Positions 1-7,688 of a stretch of DNA of 64,000 nt are shown here, piece by piece. The DNA is from Sphingomonas lacunae (GTDB taxonomy: Bacteria; Pseudomonadota; Alphaproteobacteria; Sphingomonadales; Sphingomonadaceae), in contig NZ_CP053015.1 of NCBI RefSeq assembly GCF_012979535.1, positions 1,922,001 through 1,986,000 on the forward strand. The letters are read 5' to 3'. Each line of letters opens with the position of its first letter. Position 1 is the stretch's first letter. The notes under the pieces were generated by a model. It made no database searches and was not told the DNA's origin. It saw only the letters and a list, made by a program, of their open reading frames with translations. Both the position numbers and the translations under genes were made by a program.

Positions 1-660
1 CTGCCAGATATTGAAAACCAGATGCTTCGTGTTGGAACTTTGGCGTTGCTCCCCGTTGATGAAGCACCGAATGCCAAGATCGTGCGGGTCGCTGACCTCA
101 TCGGCTGTGACGATCCAGGGGCCCATGGGAGCATGGGTGTCAAAACTCTTGCCGAACGACCACTGCTGTGTGGCGTGTTGGGCCATGCGTTCGGTAACAT
201 CATTGCCCACACAGTAGCCGAAAACCCTGCCCGGAGCGTCCCCCGCAGGGATGTGCTTGCCGCCTTTGCCCATGATGGCCACCAGCTCGACTTCATAGTC
301 GTTGGTGAAGGTGCCACGAGCGATTTCAATCGGGTCATACGGGCCGTTGACCGAGGTTTGCGCCTTGGTGAACCAGACTTGCTGTTCCGGCGTACCCATG
401 TTCGATTCAGCAATATGATCAGCATAGTTGAGCCCGATCGCGAAAATCTTTCCGGGACGCTGAACAGGTGCTTCCAGCTTGACCGACGTCAGCGGTATGC
501 CGCCACCGCTCGCCGCCTTCGCCTCCAGTTCAGGCTTGATGGCATCCCACTGGCGGATGAGGTCGATCATTGACCCCTCAATGCCGGTTTCGATCACGGT
601 CTCGCCCGTTACAATCCCGGTTCGGGTGTGGCCATCGGCGGTGAAGGTGCAGAGTTTCAT
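1..660 (-). CDS. Fumarylacetoacetate hydrolase family protein (3' end outside window)
   Basis: About 220 residues are visible and the C-terminus lies beyond the left edge. The protein starts MKLCTFTADG, has the family core phrase FAIGLNYADHIAES near residues 91-104, then an EVELV stretch and GYCVGNDVTER, which carry the acidic metal ligands of FAH hydrolases. These enzymes hydrolyse or decarboxylate ring-cleavage products such as acylpyruvates and 2-hydroxymuconate-type acids. Its ATG shares one base with the TGA of the upstream dioxygenase gene (TGATG), so the two are translationally coupled and probably act consecutively in aromatic or cyclic-compound breakdown. The substrate cannot be read from sequence. 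Family assignment is firm. Confidence 0.88.
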   Translation of the reverse strand, partial: MKLCTFTADGHTRTGIVTGETVIETGIEGSMIDLIRQWDAIKPELEAKAASGGGIPLTSVKLEAPVQRPGKIFAIGLNYADHIAESNMGTPEQQVWFTKAQTSVNGPYDPIEIARGTFTNDYEVELVAIMGKGGKHIPAGDAPGRVFGYCVGNDVTERMAQHATQQWSFGKSFDTHAPMGPWIVTADEVSDPHDLGIRCFINGEQRQSSNTKHLVFNIWQ

Positions 661-1676
661 CAGGCAGTTTCCCTGTTTTTGCGACGGAAGAGGCCAAGAA
701 CGCGCAAGCGCACGGCCATCAGAAACGAAACCAAGCCAGCGGGTGGTGCCACCCTGCCCGCGAACATCGGATGGGGTGTTCCCCATTGGACGTCGAGAAG
801 CGCGCTCATCGGTTGTTTGTTGGGTGGATCGTCGGCTGTGAACAGGTCGCCGTCGGTCCAATGTTCCAATTCGTTGCCGAACGGGTCTTTCCAATAATCA
901 AAAATCTGGCTGCCCATGATGTGGCGGCCGACGCCCCATGCCTGTTGCCGCTTGCGGGCTTTGAGATGCTGGTGACCGAGCATCAGGTCGTCGAGATTCG
1001 CCACTTCGAACGCCGCGTGAAGGATTCCCAGCTCACCCGGCAACTGGGCAAGGAAAAGGGTGTGATGGTCGGCCGGTTGGTCACCGCGGTCGCACCGCAT
1101 GAATGCACCCAGAGGGACATTGGCGGCCGCTTCGACCTCGTCCGAGGTAATGAATCCAAAGCGATCCTTGTACCATTGTTCGGATGCCCGGAAGTCGCTG
1201 ACCTTCAATACGGCATGTCCGATCCGACTGACATGGGCCGGGCCGGGATTGACCCGGACGGTTGCCCGATGCCGAGTTTTGGCCGCGGCACTGTTGCGTG
1301 GCGGGTCCGAAAAGGGGAGGGCAGGATCTGCGTTTGCCTGTCCTGCGACAACCTCAACCAGGTAGCCGTCCGGATCGGTCAACCGGACGATTTTACCACC
1401 GCCAGGTTCGTCAAGTTCATCGACACTCGTTCTCTCGCTGGCGGCGAGACGTTCCAGATCGGCAACGCTTGCCGCTCGAAAACCCACCGCCAGAAACCGG
1501 GCTGCACCCCGTTCGGTCACATGGACAAACGGACGGCCGTCCGTTGCACGGCCATAGAGCCGGCCCGCTGTTTCGAAGCATGTCAGCCCGAAGTCCTCAA
1601 GGAATGAACGCATGGCCGAAAGGTCCGGCGCGGCATAGCGGACATGGGCAATGTCTTCGATGCGGATCGTGCTCAT
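660..1676 (-). CDS. VOC family protein, type I extradiol dioxygenase-like
   Basis: This 338-residue protein has two VOC modules, the layout of two-domain extradiol dioxygenases such as BphC. The N-terminal module begins IEDIAHVRYAAPDL. The catalytic-type C-terminal module holds a His in RIGHAVLKVSD, a His in GILHAAFEV and a Glu in GNELEHWTD, matching the 2-His-1-carboxylate Fe(II) site. The expected reaction is meta-cleavage of a catechol-like ring, with the product passed to the FAH-family hydrolase encoded immediately downstream. I chose the ATG at 1676 over an in-frame TTG at 1682 because GGGAGAG lies 7 bases upstream of it. The promoter region carries a palindrome shared with the MBL gene. 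Confidence 0.85.
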   Translation of the reverse strand: MSTIRIEDIAHVRYAAPDLSAMRSFLEDFGLTCFETAGRLYGRATDGRPFVHVTERGAARFLAVGFRAASVADLERLAASERTSVDELDEPGGGKIVRLTDPDGYLVEVVAGQANADPALPFSDPPRNSAAAKTRHRATVRVNPGPAHVSRIGHAVLKVSDFRASEQWYKDRFGFITSDEVEAAANVPLGAFMRCDRGDQPADHHTLFLAQLPGELGILHAAFEVANLDDLMLGHQHLKARKRQQAWGVGRHIMGSQIFDYWKDPFGNELEHWTDGDLFTADDPPNKQPMSALLDVQWGTPHPMFAGRVAPPAGLVSFLMAVRLRVLGLFRRKNRETA

Positions 1677-1716
1677 CAGCAAGCTCTCCCGTCCCAGGTA
1701 CTGCCCGAATCGTTAG

Positions 1717-1732
1717 TTGACTATTTGGTCAA
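1717..1732. promoter_or_regulatory. Candidate TetR operator, copy 1
   Basis: TTGACTATTTGGTCAA is a 16-bp near-perfect palindrome in the 96-bp gap between the dioxygenase gene and the divergent tetR gene. The same sequence with small changes occurs twice before the MBL hydrolase gene. Recurrence at both promoters around a TetR gene is what an autoregulated local operator would look like. The binding protein is inferred. Confidence 0.6.
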
Positions 1733-1772
1733 GTTATTGACACCGGGGTGGCCGGTCAAGTAGGTTGCTCTC

Positions 1773-2414
1773 ATGTCCGCCTTGCCCAAAAATCCCCGCT
1801 CCCAGCGTACCTATCGCGCTCTTGTGGTAGCCGGTTTGGAACTGCTTGCAGAACGCCCGATAGACGCACTTGCAGTTGACGAGATTGTCAGCCGGGCGCG
1901 AGTAGCAAAGGGAAGCTTTTTCAATCACTTTCATGACAAAGCTGCTTTTGGTCGGGCGATTGGTGGGGAAATCCGTACTGAGCTCGAGGAACGCATTGGT
2001 CGCGCCAACGCCACCGTAAGCGACCCTGTGGCCAGATTGGCCGGAGGTATGCGCACCGGCCTGATTTTTGCGCTGGAGGAACCGCGCAAGACCAAGATCA
2101 TGCTGCTTAACATGAGCCAATCCACCTTGCGAGATCAGCCGTTGAATCAGGGCGTGGCCGCAGACATGAGTGCCGCTTTCGCAACCGGCCGCCTGCGCAA
2201 GGAAGCGCGGGAAAGCGGAATCCGTTATTGGCTCGGCCTCTGTCAGGTCCTCATGATCAACGCCATCGAACGTCGCGTGGATGCGACCGAGGCAGCCAAG
2301 CGGCTTGAGGATATGATCATATTGGCGCTTACCGGATTGGGCCTTAGCGGAGACGATGCCGCCAGCTATGCCGCGTCACAATCGCAGCTTTTGCTGGAGG
2401 AACACCAGCCTTGA
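1773..2414 (+). CDS. TetR/AcrR family transcriptional regulator
   Basis: This 213-residue protein has an N-terminal TetR helix-turn-helix at about residues 10-57 (TYRALVVAGLELL, then DEIVSRARVAKGSFFNHF) and a variable C-terminal ligand domain. It lies between the divergent dioxygenase/hydrolase pair and the MBL hydrolase gene, and both promoters carry TTGACYAWWTGGTCAA palindromes. It is therefore likely the local repressor, released by a pathway metabolite. A TTGACA at 1737 with TAGGTT at 1761 would place transcription start near the ATG itself, so a leaderless mRNA is possible, although the spacing of 18 is slightly long. Family certain; ligand unknown. Confidence 0.9.
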   Translation: MSALPKNPRSQRTYRALVVAGLELLAERPIDALAVDEIVSRARVAKGSFFNHFHDKAAFGRAIGGEIRTELEERIGRANATVSDPVARLAGGMRTGLIFALEEPRKTKIMLLNMSQSTLRDQPLNQGVAADMSAAFATGRLRKEARESGIRYWLGLCQVLMINAIERRVDATEAAKRLEDMIILALTGLGLSGDDAASYAASQSQLLLEEHQP

Positions 2415-2457
2415 ACGGTTTCAGACTGTCCGGATCGCGCCGGCTTGGTGGATTGAC

Positions 2458-2473
2458 TTGACCATATGGTCAT
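2458..2473. promoter_or_regulatory. Candidate TetR operator, copy 2
   Basis: TTGACCATATGGTCAT differs from the other two copies only at the centre and the last base. It lies 42 bp before the MBL hydrolase start codon and may overlap its promoter. Confidence 0.55.
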
Positions 2474-2486
2474 AATCGCTCAATAG

Positions 2487-2502
2487 TTGACTAAATGGTC
2501 AA
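2487..2502. promoter_or_regulatory. Candidate TetR operator, copy 3
   Basis: TTGACTAAATGGTCAA lies just before the ribosome binding site (GAGGGGA) of the MBL hydrolase gene. It matches copy 1 except for one base at the central AT pair. Binding here would block transcription of the MBL gene. Confidence 0.6.
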
Positions 2503-2514
2503 TGAGGGGAGCGT

Positions 2515-3621
2515 ATGAAGCGGTTGTTGGCTTGGGCGGCGTTGGGTGCCGGAGTCGTTGTCGCGACAGCATTTCTGGCATTCCAGCTTTCGCCGAATTT
2601 GCAGGACCGGCTTTTTGCCATTGGCGCCCGCCAGCAGTTGGCGCGAGCCAGCCAATTGCCTGTCACCGACGACGCGCTTCGTGTGCTGCTGTGCGGAACG
2701 TCCAGCCCCTTACCGCTCAGGCAATCTGCCAAGGCATGTACGCTCGTAGTGGCGGGCGGAAAGTTGTTCATCGTCGATATCGGACCTGAATCTTCTGAGA
2801 ATCTGGCTCTTTGGAGAGTGCCCACGCCGCAGGTGGAGGCAGTCTTTCTCACCCACTTCCATTCCGACCACATCGGCGAATTGGGTGAACTGAACATGCA
2901 GGGGTGGGCGCAAGGTCGCCGGTCGCCGCTAAAGGTGTTCGGGCCTGCAGGTCTCGAGCAAGTCGTCGGCGGATTCAATACTGCCTATAGTTTCGATCGC
3001 ACCTACCGCAACGCGCATCATAATCACGGCCAGGGATTGCTGCCGATCGATGCGGCGGTCATGGTTCCCTATCCGTCCGATTTCGTGAAACCGGGCGACA
3101 CGCCGGTTGGTCGCACTCAGGTCATCTACAGCTCCGGTGGCGTGACGGTCACTGCCATTGAAACGGATCATCGACCGGTCTCGCCTGCCTTCGCTTACCG
3201 CTTCGAGTACCGAGGGCGCTCCGTCGTCATTACAGGCGACACTGTCTTGAATGACGGATTGGCAGCAGCGGCCCGCGGCGCGGATGTCCTGGTGAGCGAG
3301 GCGCAGGCCCACCATCTGCAGAACATTATGGCACAGGAAGCAGACGCCATTGGTCAGGACACGTTCGCCAAGGTCCTGCGCGATACCAGCCGTTATCACA
3401 TCAATCCGGTTGAGGCGGCGCGACTCGCCAACAGGGCGGGAGTGCGGGAATTGATTTTTACCCACATGGCGCCGCCGTTGGTTTTCGGCTTGCTTCGCAC
3501 GCCATGGTTGCGGGGAGTGAGCGAAGAGCGGGCGGATGGGGTAACCATTGGCCGCGACGGTATGCTGATCAGCATACCGGTCGATGGCAGTGATATCCGC
3601 TTCGATCAACTTGAAGGATAA
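2515..3621 (+). CDS. MBL-fold metallo-hydrolase, membrane-anchored or exported
   Basis: This 368-residue protein starts with a hydrophobic segment (about residues 4-24), a signal peptide or anchor. The metallo-beta-lactamase fold follows: HFHSDH at 114-119 supplies the first metal ligands, VVITGDT the bridging Asp and FTHMAPP a late His. The arrangement resembles the arylsulfatase/RNase Z branch rather than beta-lactamases. It is preceded by GAGGGGA and two copies of the local palindrome, so it probably belongs to the TetR regulon and may hydrolyse an ester, lactone or sulfate intermediate in the periplasm. The substrate is unknown. Confidence 0.85.
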   Translation: MKRLLAWAALGAGVVVATAFLAFQLSPNLQDRLFAIGARQQLARASQLPVTDDALRVLLCGTSSPLPLRQSAKACTLVVAGGKLFIVDIGPESSENLALWRVPTPQVEAVFLTHFHSDHIGELGELNMQGWAQGRRSPLKVFGPAGLEQVVGGFNTAYSFDRTYRNAHHNHGQGLLPIDAAVMVPYPSDFVKPGDTPVGRTQVIYSSGGVTVTAIETDHRPVSPAFAYRFEYRGRSVVITGDTVLNDGLAAAARGADVLVSEAQAHHLQNIMAQEADAIGQDTFAKVLRDTSRYHINPVEAARLANRAGVRELIFTHMAPPLVFGLLRTPWLRGVSEERADGVTIGRDGMLISIPVDGSDIRFDQLEG

Positions 3622-3638
3622 GAGAGGTGCGGTCAGAC

Positions 3639-4213
3639 GGTTCTGTCAGACCAATCGCAACTTCTCTCCGTTCGGCGCAGCTAGGGCAGGGGAGTGCAGT
3701 CTTCAGGCCGTGAGCGATTGCCACTCAGCCAGGACAGCTGAGCGGTGGAGATTGTAGGTTCATCGATCAACGAAGTGGCAGTTTGAGGCGATGTGGTTGT
3801 GGAATGAGGCGTGGACGGAGGCGAACTTCTGTAGCGACTTCATTTGCCGGAACCGCAGCATCGCCCGCTCTCGTCGCCTGAAGGGCACGTGGCTGTAGAA
3901 CTTCGCCTTCCTGGTCGACTGCGCGCCAGAGGTAGTGCATCTGGCCGCCGATCTATACGTACATCTCGTCGAGATGCCATTTCCAATGGCCGAAGCCCTT
4001 CATCCGGGAATCCCGCTGACGTCGAACAGCAGTTCCTCCACGTTTCGCAGCGACAGTGGAAACCGGACATACATCAGCACCACGAGGCGGATCACTTCGG
4101 GCGATGAGTTGAAACAGCGGAACGGATTGGCTGGTTTGCGAGGTCTTAGCATGCGCAGGAGTTAGCCGCCCACAGTCAATCAGCCTAGCCGGTGCATCTG
4201 CTCTGACAGTGCC
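3639..4213 (-). mobile_element. Decayed IS6-family insertion sequence, both ends kept
   Basis: The left end begins GGTTCTGTCAGACCAATCGC and the right end, read inward from 4213, begins GGCACTGTCAGAGCAGATGC; these align as imperfect inverted repeats. Between them lie the N- and C-terminal parts of an IS6-type transposase with the middle deleted. Total length is about 575 bp, short for this family. The 8-bp flanks (GGTCAGAC and CGCCCGGT) differ, so there is no target duplication, which fits rearrangement or recombination between IS copies. Confidence 0.75.
3703..4152 (-). pseudogene. IS6-family transposase, internally deleted and frameshifted
   Basis: Reading leftward from the ATG at 4152, the N-terminus gives MLRPRKPANPFRCFNSSPEV and continues to LRNVEELLFD before a stop. 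In other frames follow HWKWHLDEMYV, then, after a stop, GGQMHYLWRAVDQEGEVL, which is the start of the DDE catalytic core. The C-terminal part FRRRERAMLRFRQMKSLQKF appears next. The central core carrying most catalytic acids is missing, so it cannot be active. The same N-terminus, better preserved, occurs at 12226. Confidence 0.78.
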
Positions 4214-4227
4214 CGCCCGGTTAAACA

Positions 4228-4917
4228 CTAGCTATTTGCAACAGTTCTTAGGCCATCCACATTCAGTATTTTGACTTGTCCATAACTAGATCGGACCAGA
4301 CCAATCTTCTCGAACGAGGACAAATGTGAGTTCACTGTTTTTCGAGTGAGCCCCAGCATTTCGCCCAGTAGTTCCTGACTGACACGCAAGGTTGCCGTGC
4401 CTTCAAGGCCGCCGCCATCGATTGCCGCCAGCAATCGCGCGGCAATCCGCTGGCGAGGCTTCAGAGAAATGACCTCTGCCGCCATTTGCAATGCTCTGCG
4501 GGTGTTGGCGTAGGCAAACCCGGCGATCGCGCGCCAGACTTCTGGGAACTGCATCGCGACACGCTCAAGAGACGTCTCGGAAACTTCCAGCAGCAGGCTC
4601 GGTTCAACGCAAACCGCCGTTACCAGCCGCGGACCACCGCTGTAACGGGTGGCGTGACCTAGCACTGCGCCGGCCGCAACGACGCCGATCATCACGGCCC
4701 GGCCTCCCGGTGCGGCACAGAAGGAATGGAGCGAGCCGTCGATAACTACAAATAGGCCGCTGCGATCATCGCCTTCCGCCTGTGCCCATTCACCGGCATT
4801 CAGTCGGACCAGCCTGCCTTCCTGCACCAGTTGCTGCACAAGAGCTGTCGGGTAATCCCTCAGCCAATCGGACGCGCTCAAAACATCCAGTGCCAGATTG
4901 CGCTGTTCCTGCTTCAT
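4228..4917 (-). CDS. Crp/Fnr family transcriptional regulator
   Basis: From the ATG at 4917 the protein has 229 residues: a cyclic-nucleotide-binding-like jelly roll (about 15-125), a dimer helix and a C-terminal winged helix-turn-helix (VSQELLGEMLGLTRKTVNSHL). No Fnr-type cysteine cluster is visible. It diverges from the AtuA-led operon and is the obvious candidate for its control. A longer in-frame ATG at 4971 exists, but it would run through a perfect 15-bp inverted repeat, so I prefer 4917, whose codon overlaps one arm. It lies just inside the right end of the upstream IS remnant. Effector unknown. Confidence 0.85.
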   Translation of the reverse strand: MKQEQRNLALDVLSASDWLRDYPTALVQQLVQEGRLVRLNAGEWAQAEGDDRSGLFVVIDGSLHSFCAAPGGRAVMIGVVAAGAVLGHATRYSGGPRLVTAVCVEPSLLLEVSETSLERVAMQFPEVWRAIAGFAYANTRRALQMAAEVISLKPRQRIAARLLAAIDGGGLEGTATLRVSQELLGEMLGLTRKTVNSHLSSFEKIGLVRSSYGQVKILNVDGLRTVANS

Positions 4918-4955
4918 TGCAACCAACTGTAACTCGGGTGACAGTTGGTTGCAAT
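4916..4955. promoter_or_regulatory. Perfect 15-bp inverted repeat between crp-type gene and atuA-type operon
   Basis: Arms ATTGCAACCAACTGT (4916-4930) and ACAGTTGGTTGCAAT (4941-4955) are exact complements around a 10-bp spacer. The repeat covers the preferred start codon of the Crp-type gene and lies 45 bp before the start of the divergent operon. It could be the regulator's own operator or an RNA hairpin. The first is more likely because it sits between divergent genes. Confidence 0.6.
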
Positions 4956-4999
4956 CCGACCTGATAGCCAAGGGCCAGAGGAATGGGCAGGAGCCATCT

Positions 5000-6823
5000 A
5001 TGGCCGAAATGCAGGACGCAGGAAAAGTGGTGCGGATCGGCGGCGCGACCGCGTCCTTTTCCGATACCGCGCTGTCCGTTACGCAACTACTCTCGGGTGG
5101 GGCGCTGGATTATCTGATCTTCGACTACCTGGCCGAAGGGTCGATGGGCATTTTTGGCCGGATGCAGGCCGCCGATCCCGCAGCGGGATATGGCACCGAC
5201 TTCCTGACTGTTCATGTCGGTCCGCATCTCTCCGAAATAGCATCGCGGGGCGTCAAGGTGGTTGCCAATGCCGGCGGCGTGAACCCGGCAGGACTGGCGG
5301 TAGCGCTTGAGGCGTTGATTGCCGAAAAGGATTTGCAACTCAAAGTTGCCTATGTCGAGGGCGATGACCTGAGACCGCGCCAAGCGGACTTGCTGAGCGC
5401 CGGCTGCCGCGACATGTTCACCGGCGCTGAATTTCCCGACCATGTGCTGAGTTCCAACGCCTATTTGGGGGCATTTCCCATCGCAGCCGCCCTTGCCCAT
5501 GGCGCGGACATTGTCATTACCGGGCGCGTGGTCGACAGCGCGGTCGTGCTCGGGCCGTTGATTCACGAATTCGGCTGGTGTTCCGACGATTGGGATTTGC
5601 TGGCGGCTGGCACTTTGGCCGGGCACGTGCTGGAATGCGGCGCGCAGGTCACTGGCGGAACGTTCACCGATTGGCGGGACGTGCCCGATTGGGCCAATAT
5701 GGGATATCCGATCGGTGAGTGCCGGGCCGATGGTAGCTTCGTCGTGACCAAGCCGACCGGGACCGGCGGCCTTGTGTCGATCGGGACCGTGGCAGAGCAG
5801 ATCTTGTACGAAGTGAGTGATCCTGCCGACTATATCGTTGCTGATGTCCGGTGCGATTTCAGCAATGTCGTGCTCAACGAGGCCGGTCCGAACCGCGTGC
5901 TTGTTTCCGGTGCAAAAGGTCGGCCGGCGACAAACACGTACAAGGCGTGCGCGACATTTGATGCCGGCTGGCGAACCACAGCCTATCAACCGATCATCGG
6001 GGAGGATGCCGCCGCGAAGGCGGTTCGTCAGGCTGAGGCGCTCTTCGCACGGTCCCGCCTCCTGCTGCAGGCACGAAACCTTGCCAACTTCAGCCAGACC
6101 GATGTGGTCCTGATCGGGGGCGAGGCAAGCTTTGGAGCCCATGCCAATCCCGCCGGATCGCGAGAGGTGATTGCAAAGCTGGTGGTCGATCATCCAACCC
6201 AGGAGGGCGCCGCGATCTTTGCCCGGGAACAGTGGGCGGGGATTTCCGGCATGGCGGTGGGAACGTCTATCAATCTCTCGACAAGCGTCATGCCGGTCAC
6301 CGGGATTTTCCTGTTCCTGATCGATAAGCACAAAATCGTGCCCACTATGACCATAAACGGGGTGACGCGCCAGTTGCCCCAGCATCCCGGGCTGCCAGTG
6401 AATGGGCAAGGGCACGCACCCGAGCGACGCACGATGGCTGTCGCACCTGCCGGAGAGGTGACTGCCAGTCTGGTCGATCTGGCATGGGTACGCAGCGGTG
6501 ACAAAGGGCATCTGTTCAACGTCGCTGTGATCGCCCGAAAACCGGAATATCTGCCCTATCTGCAAGCTTCGCTAACACCCGAAGCGGTTGGTGAATGGTA
6601 TCGCCATTTCGGCCGCGACGGGCTCGCTCCGCGCGTTGATTGCTACGATGTCCCGGGGCTCCACGCACTCAACTTTGTGGTCCATGACGCGCTGCAGGGC
6701 GGCATCAACGCCAGCACCCGCTTGGACCCGGCGGCCAAGGGCATGGGGCAGATGCTGCTGCGCTTTCCGATCCGCATTGCCGACCGCATCTGGCCCGGGC
6801 CTTCCGCTCCGCCAAAGGCATAG
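5000..6823 (+). CDS. AtuA-like protein (DUF1446) with C-terminal ferredoxin-fold AtuA domain
   Basis: This 607-residue protein opens with VRIGGATASFSDTALSVTQL and continues through the long DUF1446 domain (to about residue 450). A second domain beginning SLVDLAWVRSGDKGHLFNVA matches the AtuA-like ferredoxin-fold domain often encoded separately. AtuA is required for acyclic terpene utilisation in Pseudomonas, but its chemistry is not established, so no reaction is assigned. The start at 5000 is preceded by GGCAGGAG; upstream in-frame ATGs cross the regulatory repeat. It is the first gene of a six-gene catabolic run that looks co-transcribed, divergent from the Crp-type regulator. Confidence 0.85.
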   Translation: MAEMQDAGKVVRIGGATASFSDTALSVTQLLSGGALDYLIFDYLAEGSMGIFGRMQAADPAAGYGTDFLTVHVGPHLSEIASRGVKVVANAGGVNPAGLAVALEALIAEKDLQLKVAYVEGDDLRPRQADLLSAGCRDMFTGAEFPDHVLSSNAYLGAFPIAAALAHGADIVITGRVVDSAVVLGPLIHEFGWCSDDWDLLAAGTLAGHVLECGAQVTGGTFTDWRDVPDWANMGYPIGECRADGSFVVTKPTGTGGLVSIGTVAEQILYEVSDPADYIVADVRCDFSNVVLNEAGPNRVLVSGAKGRPATNTYKACATFDAGWRTTAYQPIIGEDAAAKAVRQAEALFARSRLLLQARNLANFSQTDVVLIGGEASFGAHANPAGSREVIAKLVVDHPTQEGAAIFAREQWAGISGMAVGTSINLSTSVMPVTGIFLFLIDKHKIVPTMTINGVTRQLPQHPGLPVNGQGHAPERRTMAVAPAGEVTASLVDLAWVRSGDKGHLFNVAVIARKPEYLPYLQASLTPEAVGEWYRHFGRDGLAPRVDCYDVPGLHALNFVVHDALQGGINASTRLDPAAKGMGQMLLRFPIRIADRIWPGPSAPPKA

Positions 6824-6878
6824 GCTGGAGGATGCCTTTGGCATGGCGCGCGTCCGGTCCGATCAGACAAGGAACAGA

Positions 6879-7688
6879 ATGATGGCATCTCCCAGACGAT
6901 CCAATCCGATTTTGGAAAAGCTGGCGCCCAACCCGGGCCGTTATCCGCTGCTGCCGGAACTGACCCCGCATCAGGAACTGGCCTTGCTGTGTCGCGCGCT
7001 TCACCGCGAAGGCTATGACGATCATATCGCCGGTCACATCACGCTGGCCCAGCCTGACGGAACATTCCTAGTCAACCCGTGGGAGCTGGCCTGGGATGAG
7101 GTCACCGCTTCCGATATCATTCGCATTGATGGCAGCGGTGCCGTCGTGGAAGGCGACTGGAACGTCACACCGGCCATCGGTCTCCATCTGGCGGTGCACC
7201 GCGACCGGCATGACATCAGGGTGGTCATGCACAACCACCCGCGTTGGGGGCTGGTCTGGTCAGCATGCGGCCGGGTTCCACCGGTTTATGACCAGACGTC
7301 TGGGCAGGTCGCGGGCGATCCCGTCTTTTACGATGAATATGCTGGCACCGTTGATGGCTTGTCGGAAGCGCAAGCAGCCGCGGCGGCGCTGGGTGCCGGC
7401 AAATGGGCGATCCTGAAAAATCATGGAGTCTTTCTGGTCGGCAAGGACGTGCGCCAGGCCCATTTGCGGGCGATCACACTCGAACATCGCTGCCGCCTTG
7501 CATGGCAGGTTGAGGCACTCGGGATCGGCACGCCGATCACCGACCCCGCCACGCTCAAGGTTGCGCAAATGTCAGATGATCTGGGCTTCCCCTTCCTGTG
7601 GGAGGCCATGGCCCGGCGTGAGATCCGGCAGGACGCTGCCGTGCTTGGCGAAGGCACTGCGGCAGCCGGCACGGGGGCAATTGCATGA
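6879..7688 (+). CDS. Class II aldolase/adducin family protein
   Basis: This protein of about 269 residues shows VVMHNHP, the His-x-His zinc pair of class II aldolases, and KNHGVFLVG, which supplies the third His. Family members cleave or form C-C bonds of hydroxy-carbonyl compounds, or decarboxylate them. Two adjacent ATGs (6879 and 6882) are possible; I use the first. Longer in-frame extension overlaps the atuA-type gene and is unlikely. The stop overlaps the next ATG (ATGA), showing tight coupling to the SDR gene. The substrate is probably an intermediate of the pathway encoded by this operon. Confidence 0.85.
   Translation: MMASPRRSNPILEKLAPNPGRYPLLPELTPHQELALLCRALHREGYDDHIAGHITLAQPDGTFLVNPWELAWDEVTASDIIRIDGSGAVVEGDWNVTPAIGLHLAVHRDRHDIRVVMHNHPRWGLVWSACGRVPPVYDQTSGQVAGDPVFYDEYAGTVDGLSEAQAAAAALGAGKWAILKNHGVFLVGKDVRQAHLRAITLEHRCRLAWQVEALGIGTPITDPATLKVAQMSDDLGFPFLWEAMARREIRQDAAVLGEGTAAAGTGAIA

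Noticed and set aside
5087-6565. Long minus-strand open frame (492 codons) opposite the AtuA-like gene
   Set aside because: It is antisense to a gene with clear domain homology and shows no recognisable motifs; such long antisense frames are common in GC-rich DNA.
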